From: Tetrahymena thermophila SB210
Lineage: Eukaryota > Ciliophora > Oligohymenophorea > Hymenostomatida > Tetrahymenidae
Assembly (NCBI RefSeq): GCF_000189635.1
Contig: NW_002476326.1
Coordinates: 434,001 to 498,000 of the forward strand
Reading direction: 5' to 3'
Length of the DNA: 64,000 nt
Shown here: piece after piece, positions 48,831 through 61,282 of the stretch
Layout of the letters: every line of letters starts with the position of its first letter
Numbering within the stretch: the first letter of the stretch is position 1
The notes under the pieces: model-generated
The model's database searches: none
What the model saw: only the letters and a program-made list of their open reading frames with translations
What the model was told of the DNA's origin: nothing
Program-made: the position numbers and the translations under genes

Positions 48831-51479
48831 ATGAGCGCATTTGATAGAGAGAAATTTTTGGCTTTAAAATAAAGGAATAAGGATTTAGAATTAAAATTAG
48901 AGAGTATAGAGGAGGTTATCACTTAGTACAAAGCAAATGAATCTGCTGCGGATTGTATTTACTAGATTTGAGTCATTATTTTATTTGAATTTTCTTTTAT
49001 GTATAGAAAAAATAAAGGCCTTGAATAGCATACACCAAGATAAAATTAGATCTTTAATGAATTCTATTTAGTTGCTTAAAAAAGAAAATGCTTAATTAGA
49101 AAAACTTACAAAAGAACATAAACGTAGTGAGTTAATAACTTAACTGTAAAAAGATGTTTCTGATTAGGATGTGATCATAGAAACAATCAGAGAAGTTTGC
49201 AAAAATAGAAATATTTCAGATGAAGTTTTGGATAATGCCATAGTAGATGCACTAAACAAAGGACCTCCAAGAATTAGAGCTCCTACTAGAGAAGAGTTAA
49301 AGATGGAAATTAAAAAGCATAAAGCAACTATCGATGGATTAAAAAAAAAGAAAGATGCTGGAAGTAATTTTTTTATTTTTTTTGAAATTAAAATTTAGTA
49401 TTAATAAATATATACGTTAGATGTTGTTGAACCTTAAGATAAACTAAATAAAACTACTAATGAGAGCATGAGCATGAATGATATAAAGAATAATTAATCT
49501 ATGGTATCCCAACTAAACGAACCTGCTGATTCTAATGATAATTTAATTAGAAGATTGGAGGAATTAAAACATGAGTGCGATGAATTAAGATTAAATTTAA
49601 AAGCAGAATAATAAATTGTTGAAAGATATGAAGATTAACTGGTATAAAAAAGTGAAGAACTAAACGAAATGAGAAGTGCTAAAACTGATTTTATAATTCT
49701 TTCAAAGAAATACGAAACCCTTTAAGTAGAACTTGAGAAGTTAAAAGAGGAAAATAATAGAAAGTTTATTAACACATATGATAAAGAATTAAAATTAGAA
49801 GAGATGGAAATAGTTGCCAAGACCTAGCAAGACAAATTAAAAATGCAAGAGTAAAATTTACAATTAGAGATCGATTCAATGTCAGCTAAGCTTGAAGATG
49901 TAATGCAGAGACACGATCAGACAAAAAGAGAATGTATATTAATTTATAGAAATTAAAATTTCTACAATTTTAATTGTATTCTTACATTTTAATAGACGAA
50001 GATGTAAAGTAGAAATATGATACACTTACTGTATTACACAAGAAAGAAGAGCAAAAAAACAGAGAACTCAATAGCAAATTCACTACTCTCACTATGGAGT
50101 TTGAAAAATTGCAGCTTAAGTACTAATCAGAAACAAAATCGCTTAACAAGAATATTGAATCACTTGAGAATAAGCTTAAAAAAGCTAACGATGAAATTTA
50201 CTCTTTATAAACATAAAATGAAAATCTATAAGAATAAGTTAACTAACTCACTATTTAAGTTGATGAATATAAAGAAAAAGTTATCAGTGGTATTTAGATG
50301 TCTTTTTAGTACTGTATTCTATTTTTTCATTATAAAAAAATTAGGTTAAGGAGTTAATTTCTAAGGATAAAACTGGGCTTTTGGAAGGGGAGGAGAAGAT
50401 CTTCCTGCTGAAACTAAAGAGCTAAGAGATAGAATTAGGGAACTTACTATTAGAGAAATAGATCTTTAAGAATAATTAGAAACACTTAAGGCAGATAAAC
50501 GCTTCAGAGAATAAAGAGAGTTAGCTCAAAGCATCCTTAATAAAAAGGACTCTAACAAAAAATTAGGAAATATTGAAATTGAAAAAATAAAGAAAGAATA
50601 AATTAACACTGTTAGAGAAGAGTACGAGACTCGCTTAACATAATTGAGACTTAGGATCAAAGAGCTACAAGATAGAAATAATTAGCTTTCTGATATAAGA
50701 ACACTAATAGTATAATCAGAAAAAGACAAAGTTGCTGAAGATTAAGTATTTATTTTTATATTACGATTTACTAAAACTAAATTAATTTTTTTAAAATAGT
50801 TAGTTGATATTTCAAGTTTGAAAAGTTTGGAGAGACACAAAGAAAATTTGTCAGAAAACTCTAATATTTCAGACGTTAAAGTTATTGAAGAAAAAATAAC
50901 ATAGGGCGAGAATAGAGAACTAAAGAAAAAATTGTAAGAAATGATCAGAAGATAGCAAGATTTGCAAAAATAGATAGATTATTTCAATAAAGAGAAGTAA
51001 GAAGGCAAGAGACCATCTTCAGCATAGAATGATTAATATGATAAGAAGTTAAAAGAAATGCAAACATCTTACTAAAAAGAAATAAAAGCCCTGAAGTAAA
51101 GAATTATGTAGCTCGAGCTTAAGGAAATCAATCTAAGTTAAGTTAGTTCTAATGTTAGCGACCTTAATCGCACACAAGAAAAAGTTAATAAATCTGTATT
51201 GGATAATATGTCTTCAAACGTACAGCTATCACTTTCTGATATAGATTGTAATTAATCTTTACTTCTTATTTAGAATATATATTTTAATTTATTAAATATT
51301 TTTTCAGATGTCAATTTAAAAGGAAAACCTCAAAATAAGATGAACATAAACGATTTAGATAGTGATGTAAGCTAATTAATTTCTAAGAGAGACATGAATG
51401 AAGAATTTGATAGTATGAGTTCTGGAATTTCCAATATTAGTAAACAAAAAAGTAATCAATTGTTTAATAACTTTAACTA

Positions 51480-51510
<31 letters not shown>

Positions 51511-52092
51511 ATAAAAATTAGAATAAAAGAACAATGACAACATATTTTAAAAGAAAAATGGTAAATTTATTTTAGTTTAAATTTTAAATATAATATTTTT
51601 AATTATCAAAAGATTATCAACAACCTTAGCTTAGTCTTAAAAATGTATCTCAACCAAAAATATAAAGCACTAAAAATATGTCTAAAGATTCTAAAAGCAA
51701 CAATAATTTACCTAAAGAATCTCTTTAAAATATTTAGAGTAACAAAAATCTGCAAATCTAATTCTCAAAGATGAACAGTGATATTGGATCAATTATTGGA
51801 AAATCTAATTAAGATGATAAACTTAGTATTATCAGTTCTGATATCAGTGGAATAAGTAAATAAGCAAATCTTAAAGAGCAAATAAATTTCAGAATTAGAA
51901 AAGATAGTTAATAGAGTGTCAATTCAAGTATAAGTGGCATATTAAAAAATAATAACTCACAAATAGGTAATTTTTAGATTAATTTCATGAATAAAAATAA
52001 AATTTTTATTAAAATAATTAATAGATAATAATGGAAAAGAGCAAGATTTTGATGATATAAGCTCTAACATAGATGATTTAGATAAAATGTGA
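48831..52092 (+). CDS. Long coiled-coil protein, ten exons
   Basis: Exons 48831-48954, 49007-49363, 49421-49933, 49996-50289, 50345-50745, 50800-51247, 51308-51451, 51522-51560, 51613-51966 and 52025-52092 join in phase to 913 residues; nine introns of 52-70 nt, mostly phase 1. Residues 1 to about 730 are nearly continuous heptad-like coiled coil (KQRNKDLELKLESIEEV, LNKNIESLENKLKKANDEI, QLRLRIKELQDRNNQL), broken by one Gly/Phe-rich hinge, NFQGQNWAFGRGGEDLP, near exon 5. The last 180 residues are Ser/Asn/Asp-rich with repeated DISS/DISG-type acidic steps and end NIDDLDKM. Such proteins usually belong to basal bodies, centrosome-like structures or cilia in ciliates, but I cannot name the family. 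The start follows an A-rich leader (ACAATTATG). The 39-nt exon 8 is the least certain piece. Confidence 0.85.
51484..51511. repeat. (TTAT)n repeat inside an intron
   Basis: About seven TTAT units occupy most of intron 7 of the coiled-coil gene, so length variation here would be spliced out. Confidence 0.7.
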
Positions 52093-53489
52093 AACATTCA
52101 TTATTGTTTCATAATTATAATTAAATTAATTTATTGATATATAAATATAAATATTTTTTTGTTAGTAAAGTTTGCTAATCATTTCTCATAAAATAGCAAA
52201 CAAAGCATATTAATTAAGGCATTGTATATAATTTTACTTTAACATCATTAGCAAATAAAATAAATAATTCATAACTTCTTGCAGAGCGAGAATCTTAAAT
52301 AGTATTAACTAAAAAAATTTTCATTCATATTATCTAATCATTCATTTTGAAAATTGAAAATTTCTCATAATAAAATGATAAACAAGTCTTCATTTACTTT
52401 CCCTAAAATTCAATAATAAACTAATTTATCAGATATAAAATTTACCATTTATGATACAAATTATCATTTTGCTTTTAATATCAGATGAAGATTAATTCAT
52501 TTAGAAATATTTATATTTAAAATTACTTTAAAAAATATTTAATTAAAAATAAAAATGCAAAAGAATTTTTGAAATAAATATAAAAAATTATTGAATAGAA
52601 AATTAATAAATTATTTTTATCTTATTTTACTTTTGAAATATTCAAATTTTTCTTTTTGAATTTCAGATAAGTGAAACAAAGTATTTTTTAATTTTACAAT
52701 AAAATAATATTTTAATAGAGAAAATTTTTTACAATTATAACTTTTTTTATTTAAAATTGATAGTTTATTTGTTTTTTAAAGAATTACTTTGATAGATAAA
52801 TAAATTTATGTAAAAAATAAGTTGTCTTTCTATTTATTTATTTACTATCTAAATTATAGATACAGATAAATTTTAAAACCCATAAAAATAAAGTAAAAAA
52901 TAAATAAGTGCATATATTATATCAAAATCAATTTTATTAAAAATCTATGTATTGTGATTTTAAATAAATATGAAATAAATTCCTGATGATAATATTTCCG
53001 TGTTTCACATGAAACTAAATGATTACATTCGAAATACTGAACTATATAATATTTTTTATGAACTTAAATAATTGATTTTTGATTTATTTTAACAAAATTA
53101 AAGATAAATTATTTTTTTTTAGCAGGAAAAAGTATCTAAAGTATAAATAAAATATCTTCAATAATTTATTGTTTTATAGATTGAAATCTTGAAACTTTAA
53201 GTTTAAACGTTTTATTTAAGATAAAAATGACTAATCGTTTTGTTATAGTTAAAAAACAGTTTAAATTGATTAATTTCTATTATTAGTTAAAAATAAAATG
53301 AGTAGCAGAGTATGCATTATTAATAAATTAAGATTTGAGTATTTTTTGGAATGAAAGACTGGTTGATTTATTGATATATGTATGTATGTACGTACATATA
53401 CATTTAAAACTTAGTATTTATTAAATTTTAGTTATAAATTAAAATTATAAATAAAACAAATAAAATACACATTCAAGCTATTTATTTAG
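52093..53489. other. AT-rich intergenic region
   Basis: No gene firmly seen. It probably contains the true first exon of the histidine-kinase-like gene; an ATG at 53299 is followed at once by a GTAGCA donor-like site. Confidence 0.45.
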
Positions 53490-56400
53490 GAGTTTAGAGC
53501 AAGACAAATAACACTCCATTTAAAAAATAGGAAAATAGAAAAGACATTTTTGAAATTTACAAATACAAAAAGCAACAAAAAGCTCTATAAAATAAAATTA
53601 ATTTAAAGCAAATAATTTTAAAGAAAGCTTTATCATCTAGAATCAAGTTTAGGTATTAGTTGTTCCTTGTAAAGTTAGCATGCTGTACTAATTAAGTAAA
53701 AAAACATACTCAAACTTGTATAGTGCAAATAAGGGGTATTTGTTTGGAGAATGGTTGAAATTTTTAAATAATAAGATTGAGCAGCGTTTTATAAAGGGCT
53801 GCTTTATTTCGAATATTTAAAGCTAGATTAAAATGCACTTAATTTAATTCATTTTAACATTGTTAGACTTAATCATAAACAAGCAGTACGCATATTTCAC
53901 TTATCTAAATATAGTTTTATCAGTTATTTATCTAATATGGATTAAAAAGGCGCAGTCTGTTTATTAGGCTCAGATATTTTCTTTCATCCTTTAGTTTTAT
54001 TTCTTTTTTAGATTTGCTTAGCTTGATCTTCCCTATGAACTCTATATTTTATTACTCTGTATTTGGGGAATCAATAATGTGATATCTTACAAAAGCATGG
54101 TACTACTTTTTTTATTAATGTTTACACTCCTTTCCTAAGGCCTAAAAAAAACTAAAACGCTTCTATGGCCTTTCCTTTTTTCTCTAAACAATTAAAGAGA
54201 TATATTCTCTTTCTAACATTAAATTTATGAGAGCTATAAATTTAGTATAAGTGAACTTGAAGTTGAGTACTTTTTTATTAGTTCAGTCATTTACTATTAC
54301 ATTTTACGTAAGACAAGATTAAATTGGAAAGCTCTTGACTAAGTTAAACGCTCGGAGAGGGCTTATGTTAATTTATTTTAACAAATAAAAACACCAACAT
54401 TTGTTGTTAACCACTAAGGTAACATACTCGAATTAAACGAAACTGGCAGAAATATTTTTGGGGAAAGATTAATATCATATGCTAATTGTAGCTTTTTTAA
54501 GCTATTTTAGAATAAATAGGAGTTAGAAAATGTTAAGCTAGCATTTGAATAAGCATCACTTACAAAAGAAACAATAAATATTAGAGCAAATATTAAATGC
54601 TTTTCTCAATCTGGAAACGATAATTTTAATTCATTTGGGGGAAATGAAGATCAATAGAAAGATAATAAATCCAATAATACTGTTTAAAATTAAAAAAATA
54701 GTTTAGGAGGTAATGCACCTAATGGAGAAAGCTCAATCAGCAATTCAAACACAAGGAATGGAATTAGTAAAAAATCAAATGAAAGTTCAGTATAGCCAAG
54801 TCCGCAATTACCAAGCTTAGGCAATAAAAAGTAGAGTATTGCTTCGCCTCCAATAAGGCACAATGTATAAATGGCTATGGCTCCCCCTTAACCAAAAAAT
54901 ATAGTTTAGCAAAAGATACCCTATCCTTTCCTTCAAGAATAATTCGATGATTTGCTTAAAAATGAATATTTGCATTTAACTCAGGATTCACAAACAATCA
55001 AATATTTCAACTTAAGTATTTCACCATATATTTGGAAGGAAACCACTTCATTCCTTATAAGTTTTGTTGACATTTCAGACACATAAGATTTCATAAAAAT
55101 GACGAATTTCTTTATGAAGTAATTAATTAACATAGATTAAAATAAATTCTGACAAAAAAAAAATTAATTTTTAAGTTTAAAAGACAAATAAATAAATAAA
55201 TGAGATTAATTTGATTATTAAATTAATTTTAATTCTTTCTATTTTAAAAGGAATGTAAATGATAGAATAGTTTCAGTTTTAAGTCATACAGAAGAAGATT
55301 ACTAAAAATGGGGAAATTTGGCTTAGCTTAGCTAAATTAAGTAAACCGATTTGAGAGAATTATCAGCTATTATATCTGAGTAGCATAATATTTTTAGTTT
55401 AACTTCTCTAGTCAAGTATTTTAATTAAATGTATATTGGTCATGAGAAGGGGAAGCTTCAGGATTTTTAAATTACTAATTTGATTATTTAAACCATAGAA
55501 GTTCATTCTGTAAGGGTTTAAAACTATTTAAAGAGAATAGATCTCACTTTTGAAAGTTTTCCTCCCCAAGTAAATGGAGATCCCTCTGCATTTTATTTCG
55601 TAAATATTAAGCATTAATAACAAAACAATTTTTTTTAAATGTTATTAAATTTTTTAAAATTTAGATTATTCACAATCTTATTTATTTGATAACTTATAAT
55701 TGTGAGTATAACGAAGTAGATCTTTCTCTTAGCTGTAAATTCTTATCATTTGTCGATAAGAATAATTCTTTGATCTTAAGTTTTGACTTCGAATTCTCAG
55801 CTACTTAAGAGCAAATTGAGTTCTTCTAAAAGGTAAAATGTTAAAACTCACTGAACAATTTAATAAATTTTTATTATTTTGACTTATAAAAATAAGCTCA
55901 CTAAAAAGTTTGATGAGTTCAAGAGATATTTGGTTTAGAGCGACTTAAAGGGACATGATATTCTAGAAACTCTTTATCTGATGACTTTAAATAGTATAAA
56001 GCAGAATGAGGGAAACATTCATATTGATATAGTTGATCCATCAAAAAAAAATGATAATAATAATTAGAATTAGCCTGCCTCACAATAGAATATTGCAGCT
56101 CCATAATCACAATAGCTAATAAAATAAGAGGTTTAAGGAAACAAAGATAATCAAAATGCTTAAGATAGTAAAGAAAATATAGATAACTAAGTGAAAAAGT
56201 TAAAAGTAGTATTAGAACAAGTATTTAACTAAGCCGAAATGCACACAGTTGTCAAAAGGTAGCAAGATAATTCTATTATGGATTCTCCTGCTGTGTCTCC
56301 GCTTGTTGATAAAAAAAATACAGCTAGAAAGCACCATGCTCTTGCTAAACCTCCATAAATTAATTTATCCTACACAAGGTAAAAAAATTGTACAAAAATT

Positions 56401-58506
56401 AAATAGTAAATTAAATTAATTTTAATTAATGAAATGTAAGATTCAAAGAAAAATAAAAAGATAAATATCAGTGGAAGTAATGCAACGAAGAAGAGAAAAA
56501 GTAAGTTGCTTAAATTGGTTTGCCATCAAGAAGACCTAATGACCTCAAAAATTAGTTTCGTAAAATCTAAAACTTTGGTATTGGTAAGTTTAATTTATAA
56601 AAAAAATAATTAATTATTTTTAATGTTCTTTGTTATAAAATATTAATTAGACAGTGATGAAAATATTCCAAATCCAATAAATAGAAGTAAATTTTTATTT
56701 ACTTTAAATTAATCATTTTCAAAATTTATTTTTATTTCACTAAAATATTTAATTAGATGATATAAGTCCTATATCAGTAAAACCTAATCCAAGAAAGGCA
56801 TCTACTAATACTTTGAACATTGGAGTTTAACCTTCTTTGTAATAAGTAGAAAGGATGGTTAGCAGTGGAGCAGAAGAATAAAAGAATCAATAGATTTCTA
56901 ATTCATAGAATAATATATAGGTGAATCATCCATCATCTTAATAAAACATTCAAATACCCTAAACTCATTAGCAATAGTCTTAATTTGTTCCTACTCCTCC
57001 TCCTACCAATAATAAAGAAGTAAATTAATCATAAAATTTGAGTTAAGCACCTTAAATTTTAGTTCCTAAAACTAACTCCTCAGGAAACATAAAGTAAAAT
57101 TAGTTATTTATTTTAATATTTGTTGATGCTTTCAATACATTTTAAATTAAAAGCTATAAAAAAAACCTTGAAAACATATCAGAAAGTGTAGAAAATATTG
57201 ATAGAATGTTAATCAGCCAAAAACCTGAATAAGCAAAATAAAAACCCGATGAAGATTCACCTCCTGAAATAAATGATTTTTTAAGCGAAGATAACAGTTC
57301 TATTTTGTTTAATTTAAATTTAAAAAAAGAGATTAAAACAAACTTAAAATTATATAATTCTAACATTGTTAGAGATATCTCAAAAATCATAAAAAATATT
57401 CTAACTGCTTCAAAAATGCAAGAAGAATTCGATGTAAGATTCATCAATAAATCTTCGACAGACAGCTTACCTGTTACCTCTCGCAATATTGCTTAATTTT
57501 GTTCTCCTCAGCTCCATTCAAATAGACTTAGAAATGATAATCGCTTTAAAGCATCTCCATAAGTTCACTCAGCTTTTGCAGGGTACGTAAATCCTGATCT
57601 CAAGAATCAAAACAAGACTGGATAATCATCTAATAGCAGTAATTAATTAATAACTTATGTATTAATATCAATACTAAAATATGAATAAATTAAAATAGGG
57701 ATGGCCTATAGCAACACTGAAGAAACACCTAAAAGTGTTGTAATGTCCACTCGACCATCTAAATCCAATTTTCCTAGTATGATAATCAACAGCCCTCTTG
57801 TTGTAAACAATTTCAGATTTAGAGGAGATTCAAGAGGTTCTGAATGTAAAGATTAATTGAATATAAATTACAAGAAGTAAGAGACGAAATAATTACCATG
57901 GAATGAGATAATACCTTTTGAAGTACATTAATCAAGATTAAAAAAACATGTCAGGAAATGGATCTTGTAAGATTTATGGAAAAAGGTAGAATTTTTTGAT
58001 TTTCTTTTCACAATTAAGTGCTAAATATGTCAATGTTATTAATCAAATAGGCTTATAAAAAGACTGATACTGTATTAGTAGTATCAGCGGAGTTAAGCGA
58101 TTCATCTCTTATTTAACAAGTTTTCCTACAAAAGAAAGACCTAGGAAAAGAGTTATAATTCACTAAAGTTAACTAAGCTTTCAGTAAATACATTTAAATG
58201 TTAAAGGACGACTAGGTGTATAAATATATACTCGTAGATTTAAGAATAGACCCTAGTTAAGTAGAAATATTTATACAACAAATAAAAGATTAAGAAAGTA
58301 TCAGCTAATCTATTCCAAAAACTTCTTTTGTTGGAGTAAAATTACTTAAATTTAATATCTTTTATTAAAACATTTCTATTTTTTTAAAGTATGAGAGCGA
58401 GCAAAACTAGCAGCAGTACAATTAACTTTTAGATTACATAATTGTTGGATCTTTGGAAGTGCTTAAGCTTCTCCCATTTATAAAGGCATTAAAAGAAAAA
58501 AGATGA
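53490..58506 (+). CDS. Degenerate hybrid histidine kinase-like membrane protein (5' end unresolved)
   Basis: Exons 53490-53652, 53724-55118, 55251-55599, 55665-55832, 55897-56378, 56441-56583, 56651-56686, 56757-57093, 57154-57638, 57699-57985, 58051-58335 and 58390-58506 join in phase to about 1415 residues. Order: basic N-terminus; five or six hydrophobic spans (from LIQFILTLLDLII to MVLLFLLMFTLLS, and FFISSVIYYYI); a PAS-like domain (IKTPTFVVNHQGNILELNET ... FLISFVDISDT); an H-box-like RIVSVLSHTEEDYQKW; an ATPase-like domain with PPQVNGDPSAFYFIIHNLIY at the N-box and GHDILETLYLMTLNSIKQ at a G-box; a Gln/Asn/Pro-rich linker of about 560 residues; and a receiver-like C-terminus (TVLVVSAELSD ... 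YKYILVDLRIDP). The canonical SHELRTPL, DxGxG and receiver acidic pair are not recognisable, so phosphotransfer is doubtful. No ATG lies in frame in the first exon, so the start is in an upstream exon. Confidence 0.72.
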
Positions 58507-59418
58507 TTTATTTATTATTCTCAAAAATATTTAATTCATAATAAAGAAATAATTTCAAATTAAAAATTTACTTAAAGTTGATTTTTTTTTTTTTTTATAA
58601 ACAATTGATTAGCTTTAAGTATTCCAAAAGCAGCGTTTTACCTAAATATTCAATTAATAATTCAATGTTATTTTTTACTTTAGTACCTAATTTATAAATC
58701 AAAAAATTATTCAATCTACAAATATGTTTTTCTATTTTAAAAATTAATTCTTATATCCTTTTTTGCTCTTTAATAGAAATTTTTTTTCAAGAATATTCCA
58801 TTTGGATAAAGCAACTCTTTATTTTTTTACACTTCTGGATACATTGTTAAAAGCATATCTGCCATAATCTTTATAAAAATGTTATAGCGAGTAATAACTG
58901 ATATAGGTACATCTTAAAACAAAAAATTAATATAATTAAATATCCTCCAAAATGAATAATAATATTTTCTATAAAATGAATTTGAAAAAATATTAATTAC
59001 TCTATTTTAGAAGAACTAATTATAATTTGAATTAAAAGCAAACATGAAATAGTATAGAAATTTCGTTTTATTTCTCTGCAAGTTATAGATGATTGATTTT
59101 ATTTGATCAAATCTAACTATTATCTATATTTAAAATTTTTGAAAAAAAACTATAAATATATAATGATGTTAATGACTTCATAATGAATTAAATTAATAAT
59201 AATAAACAAAGATCAAAAACAAAAAACTAAACATTTTGAATATTGTAATCCATAATATTAAACCAACAAAATTTCGTAAAAAAAATAATAATTAATACTT
59301 TAATAAATACAAAATTAATTAATAAATAGGTATATCCAATAAAAACTGAGTATAGAATAGCACAAACGCATATAATTCTCATCAAATTCAGTTCGCATTA
59401 AAAATTTTAAACTATAAA
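58507..59418. other. AT-rich intergenic region
   Basis: About 0.9 kb, no gene; T-run at 58581-58597. Confidence 0.5.
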
Positions 59419-60132
59419 ATGGAAAAGCTACTCAAAACTTCAATTAAAGCAATTGAAAAGTTTAACTTCCAAAAGTATGGGTGGGTGATTACTACAGCTT
59501 CTGTTATTGCCCTTATAATATTTTAGAGGGGCAAAGATGATCATGATGATTTGAAAAGTAAAAAAAATTCTCAGAATAATTAATAAGGATAAAATAAATA
59601 AGAGAATCAACAATAGAAGTAGCAAAACAAAAACTAACATAATGAGGAAAGCTAGGAAGAAATTGAAAAAAATCTATAATAACAAAGATATTTATCTTCA
59701 TCATAAACGAATTAAAACAAAAATAATGGTGTAAATAATATGAAAGATTAAAAAATGTAATAGATTCAATAGAATTTGAAAAAGCAGATGCAAGAACTTG
59801 ATAAAAAAACTAAAAAAAGCAACCCAAATAGCTTGACTAGTTCACTTTTAAAAAGTTCAAAAAGCAGATATAATAGCAGATAATTTGACTAAGAATAAGG
59901 TTATCCTCAATCTTATGCATAGTCTGATATTGAATAAAGATAAAATCTTCAAATCAGAAACTAAATAACTCTTAAAAAATAAAGAAAATATATAACAGAC
60001 ATAGATGAACCCACTAATTCATATAAAAGAAATTAAATACTTAAAATTGCAAAAGATTAAAACCCTAATGATGGCTTGTTCTTCTAAGTGTTAGCTTCAT
60101 TAGCTGAAAACGAAGACGAGTAATCTGCTTGA
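59419..60132 (+). CDS. Single-TM Gln-rich hypothetical protein
   Basis: Intronless, 237 residues, ATG 59419 in a TATAAAATGG context to TGA 60130. A basic N-terminus (MEKLLKTSIKAIEKFNFQKY) leads into one membrane span at about 20-35 (WVITTASVIALIIF), then RGKDDHDD and a long Gln/Asn/Lys-rich region with coiled-coil potential (MQQIQQNLKKQMQELDKKTK). Near the end comes an ordered-looking stretch KYITDIDEPTNSYKRNQILK and LFFQVLASLAENEDEQSA. Layout suggests a signal-anchored or tail-exposed membrane protein of ER or mitochondrion with a cytosolic polar tail. No family recognised. Confidence 0.78.
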
Positions 60133-60674
60133 ATCAAATATGATTGATGAGTGGATGAATAATTATTTTCAAAATTATCAATACTATAATGACCACCTAA
60201 AAATATTGTTTACTAGTTTAGTTATTAAATTAATTTATTTTATAAGTACAAAAATTTATACATTATTCTAATTACTTTACTCTCTAACTTCTAAAACGAA
60301 TAATGTAATTTATTCAAATAAATAAATAAATAAATAAATAAAGCCAAAAATTTTATTCTAATTAATTCTAATTTATCAAAATCAGGCTTTATGTTTTTTG
60401 ACTTATTTAATAATGATTAAATTTTATGATTTCTAACAAAAAAAATAATATTAAATTAAAATTATATGCTATTTTATTAAAATATTTGCGAATTTTAATA
60501 TTTGTGATTTAATTCTAGATACGTCTACTTAGAAATTTTATTATAAAAGTAAAGTTTATGCCTACTTTTAAATCAAAGAAGAGACTATTGTTTATTATTT
60601 TCTTAAAATAAATTGTTTGTTATAAGATAGATATTAAAAAAGCAAATATTAAAGGAGTAGAAATTCATAAATAA
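60133..60674. other. AT-rich intergenic region
   Basis: Contains an AAAT repeat at about 60316-60341; no gene. Confidence 0.5.
60316..60341. repeat. (AAAT)n simple repeat
   Basis: About six AAAT units in the 3' flank of the single-TM protein gene. Confidence 0.8.
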
Positions 60675-61282
60675 ATGAGTGAAGATAAACCTAACAGGCC
60701 TAAGATTTTAGTTGAAAAAGTGCATAATATGACAGGCTCTACTGCAGGTGCAGGTAGTGGAGAGTTTCATAATTATAGTCTTCATAAGTAGCGTGAAAGA
60801 GCTCGTCTTGCTGCAATGGAATATGAGCATAGATAAGTATATTGACTTAAAAATAATTAAAAAAGTAATAATGTACTCGAATATAAATAAAATAGGAACA
60901 GAAAAAGATAAAATTTGAATCAAAGCAATAAGAGCTTGATAATAAAGCAGAATAGATAACTGATAAGAAAAGATAAAAGCGTCTCAAAAAAAAATAAACC
61001 AAGCAAAATCTAAAATTGAAAAAGCAAGCATAACAATTAAATAAATTTTCTAATGATGGTTCATTTCTTGAATAATTTATGAAAACGAAGGATTAATAGG
61101 GCTCAAATGATAATGAAAGCGATCAAGATGAAGATAGCAGTTCTGACCAAAGTGAAAATGAAGGAAAATAAATTAAATAAAATGAATAGGAGCCAAATTT
61201 ATAAAAAAAAGTTAAACCAAATGATAATGAAGCAGAAAAAGAATAAAACAAAGATACTAAATAAAAAGAAACAGATGATTGA
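60675..61282 (+). CDS. PRKRIP1-like spliceosomal protein
   Basis: Exons 60675-60836 and 60896-61282, with a 59-nt phase-0 intron starting GTATAT, give 182 residues, close to the human protein in size. The N-terminal half holds the family signature: MTGSTAGAGSGEFHNYSLHK (human has a GSSAGAGSGEFHVYRHLR stretch), then RERARLAAMEYEHRQEQKK, FESKQQELDNKAEQITDKKR and QKRLKKKQTKQNLKLKKQAQ. The C-terminus is acidic and Ser/Asn-rich (SNDNESDQDEDSSSDQSENE), as in animals. PRKRIP1 is a helical component of the C*/P spliceosome around catalytic step two, bridging U2 snRNP and the core. A nine-A run at 60986-60994 sits in the coding sequence and is worth remembering when judging sequencing errors; as written, the frame is intact across it. 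Confidence 0.88.

Noticed and set aside
50017..50349. Plus-strand frame overlapping exon 4 of the coiled-coil gene
   Set aside because: Out of frame with the spliced coiled-coil protein and without its heptad pattern.
57154..57486. Minus-strand 110-codon frame
   Set aside because: Antisense shadow of one exon of the histidine-kinase-like gene.
60975..61060. Frameshift in the PRKRIP1 gene
   Set aside because: It first seemed to shift because I miscounted the A run as ten; with nine A the frame continues to the acidic C-terminus.
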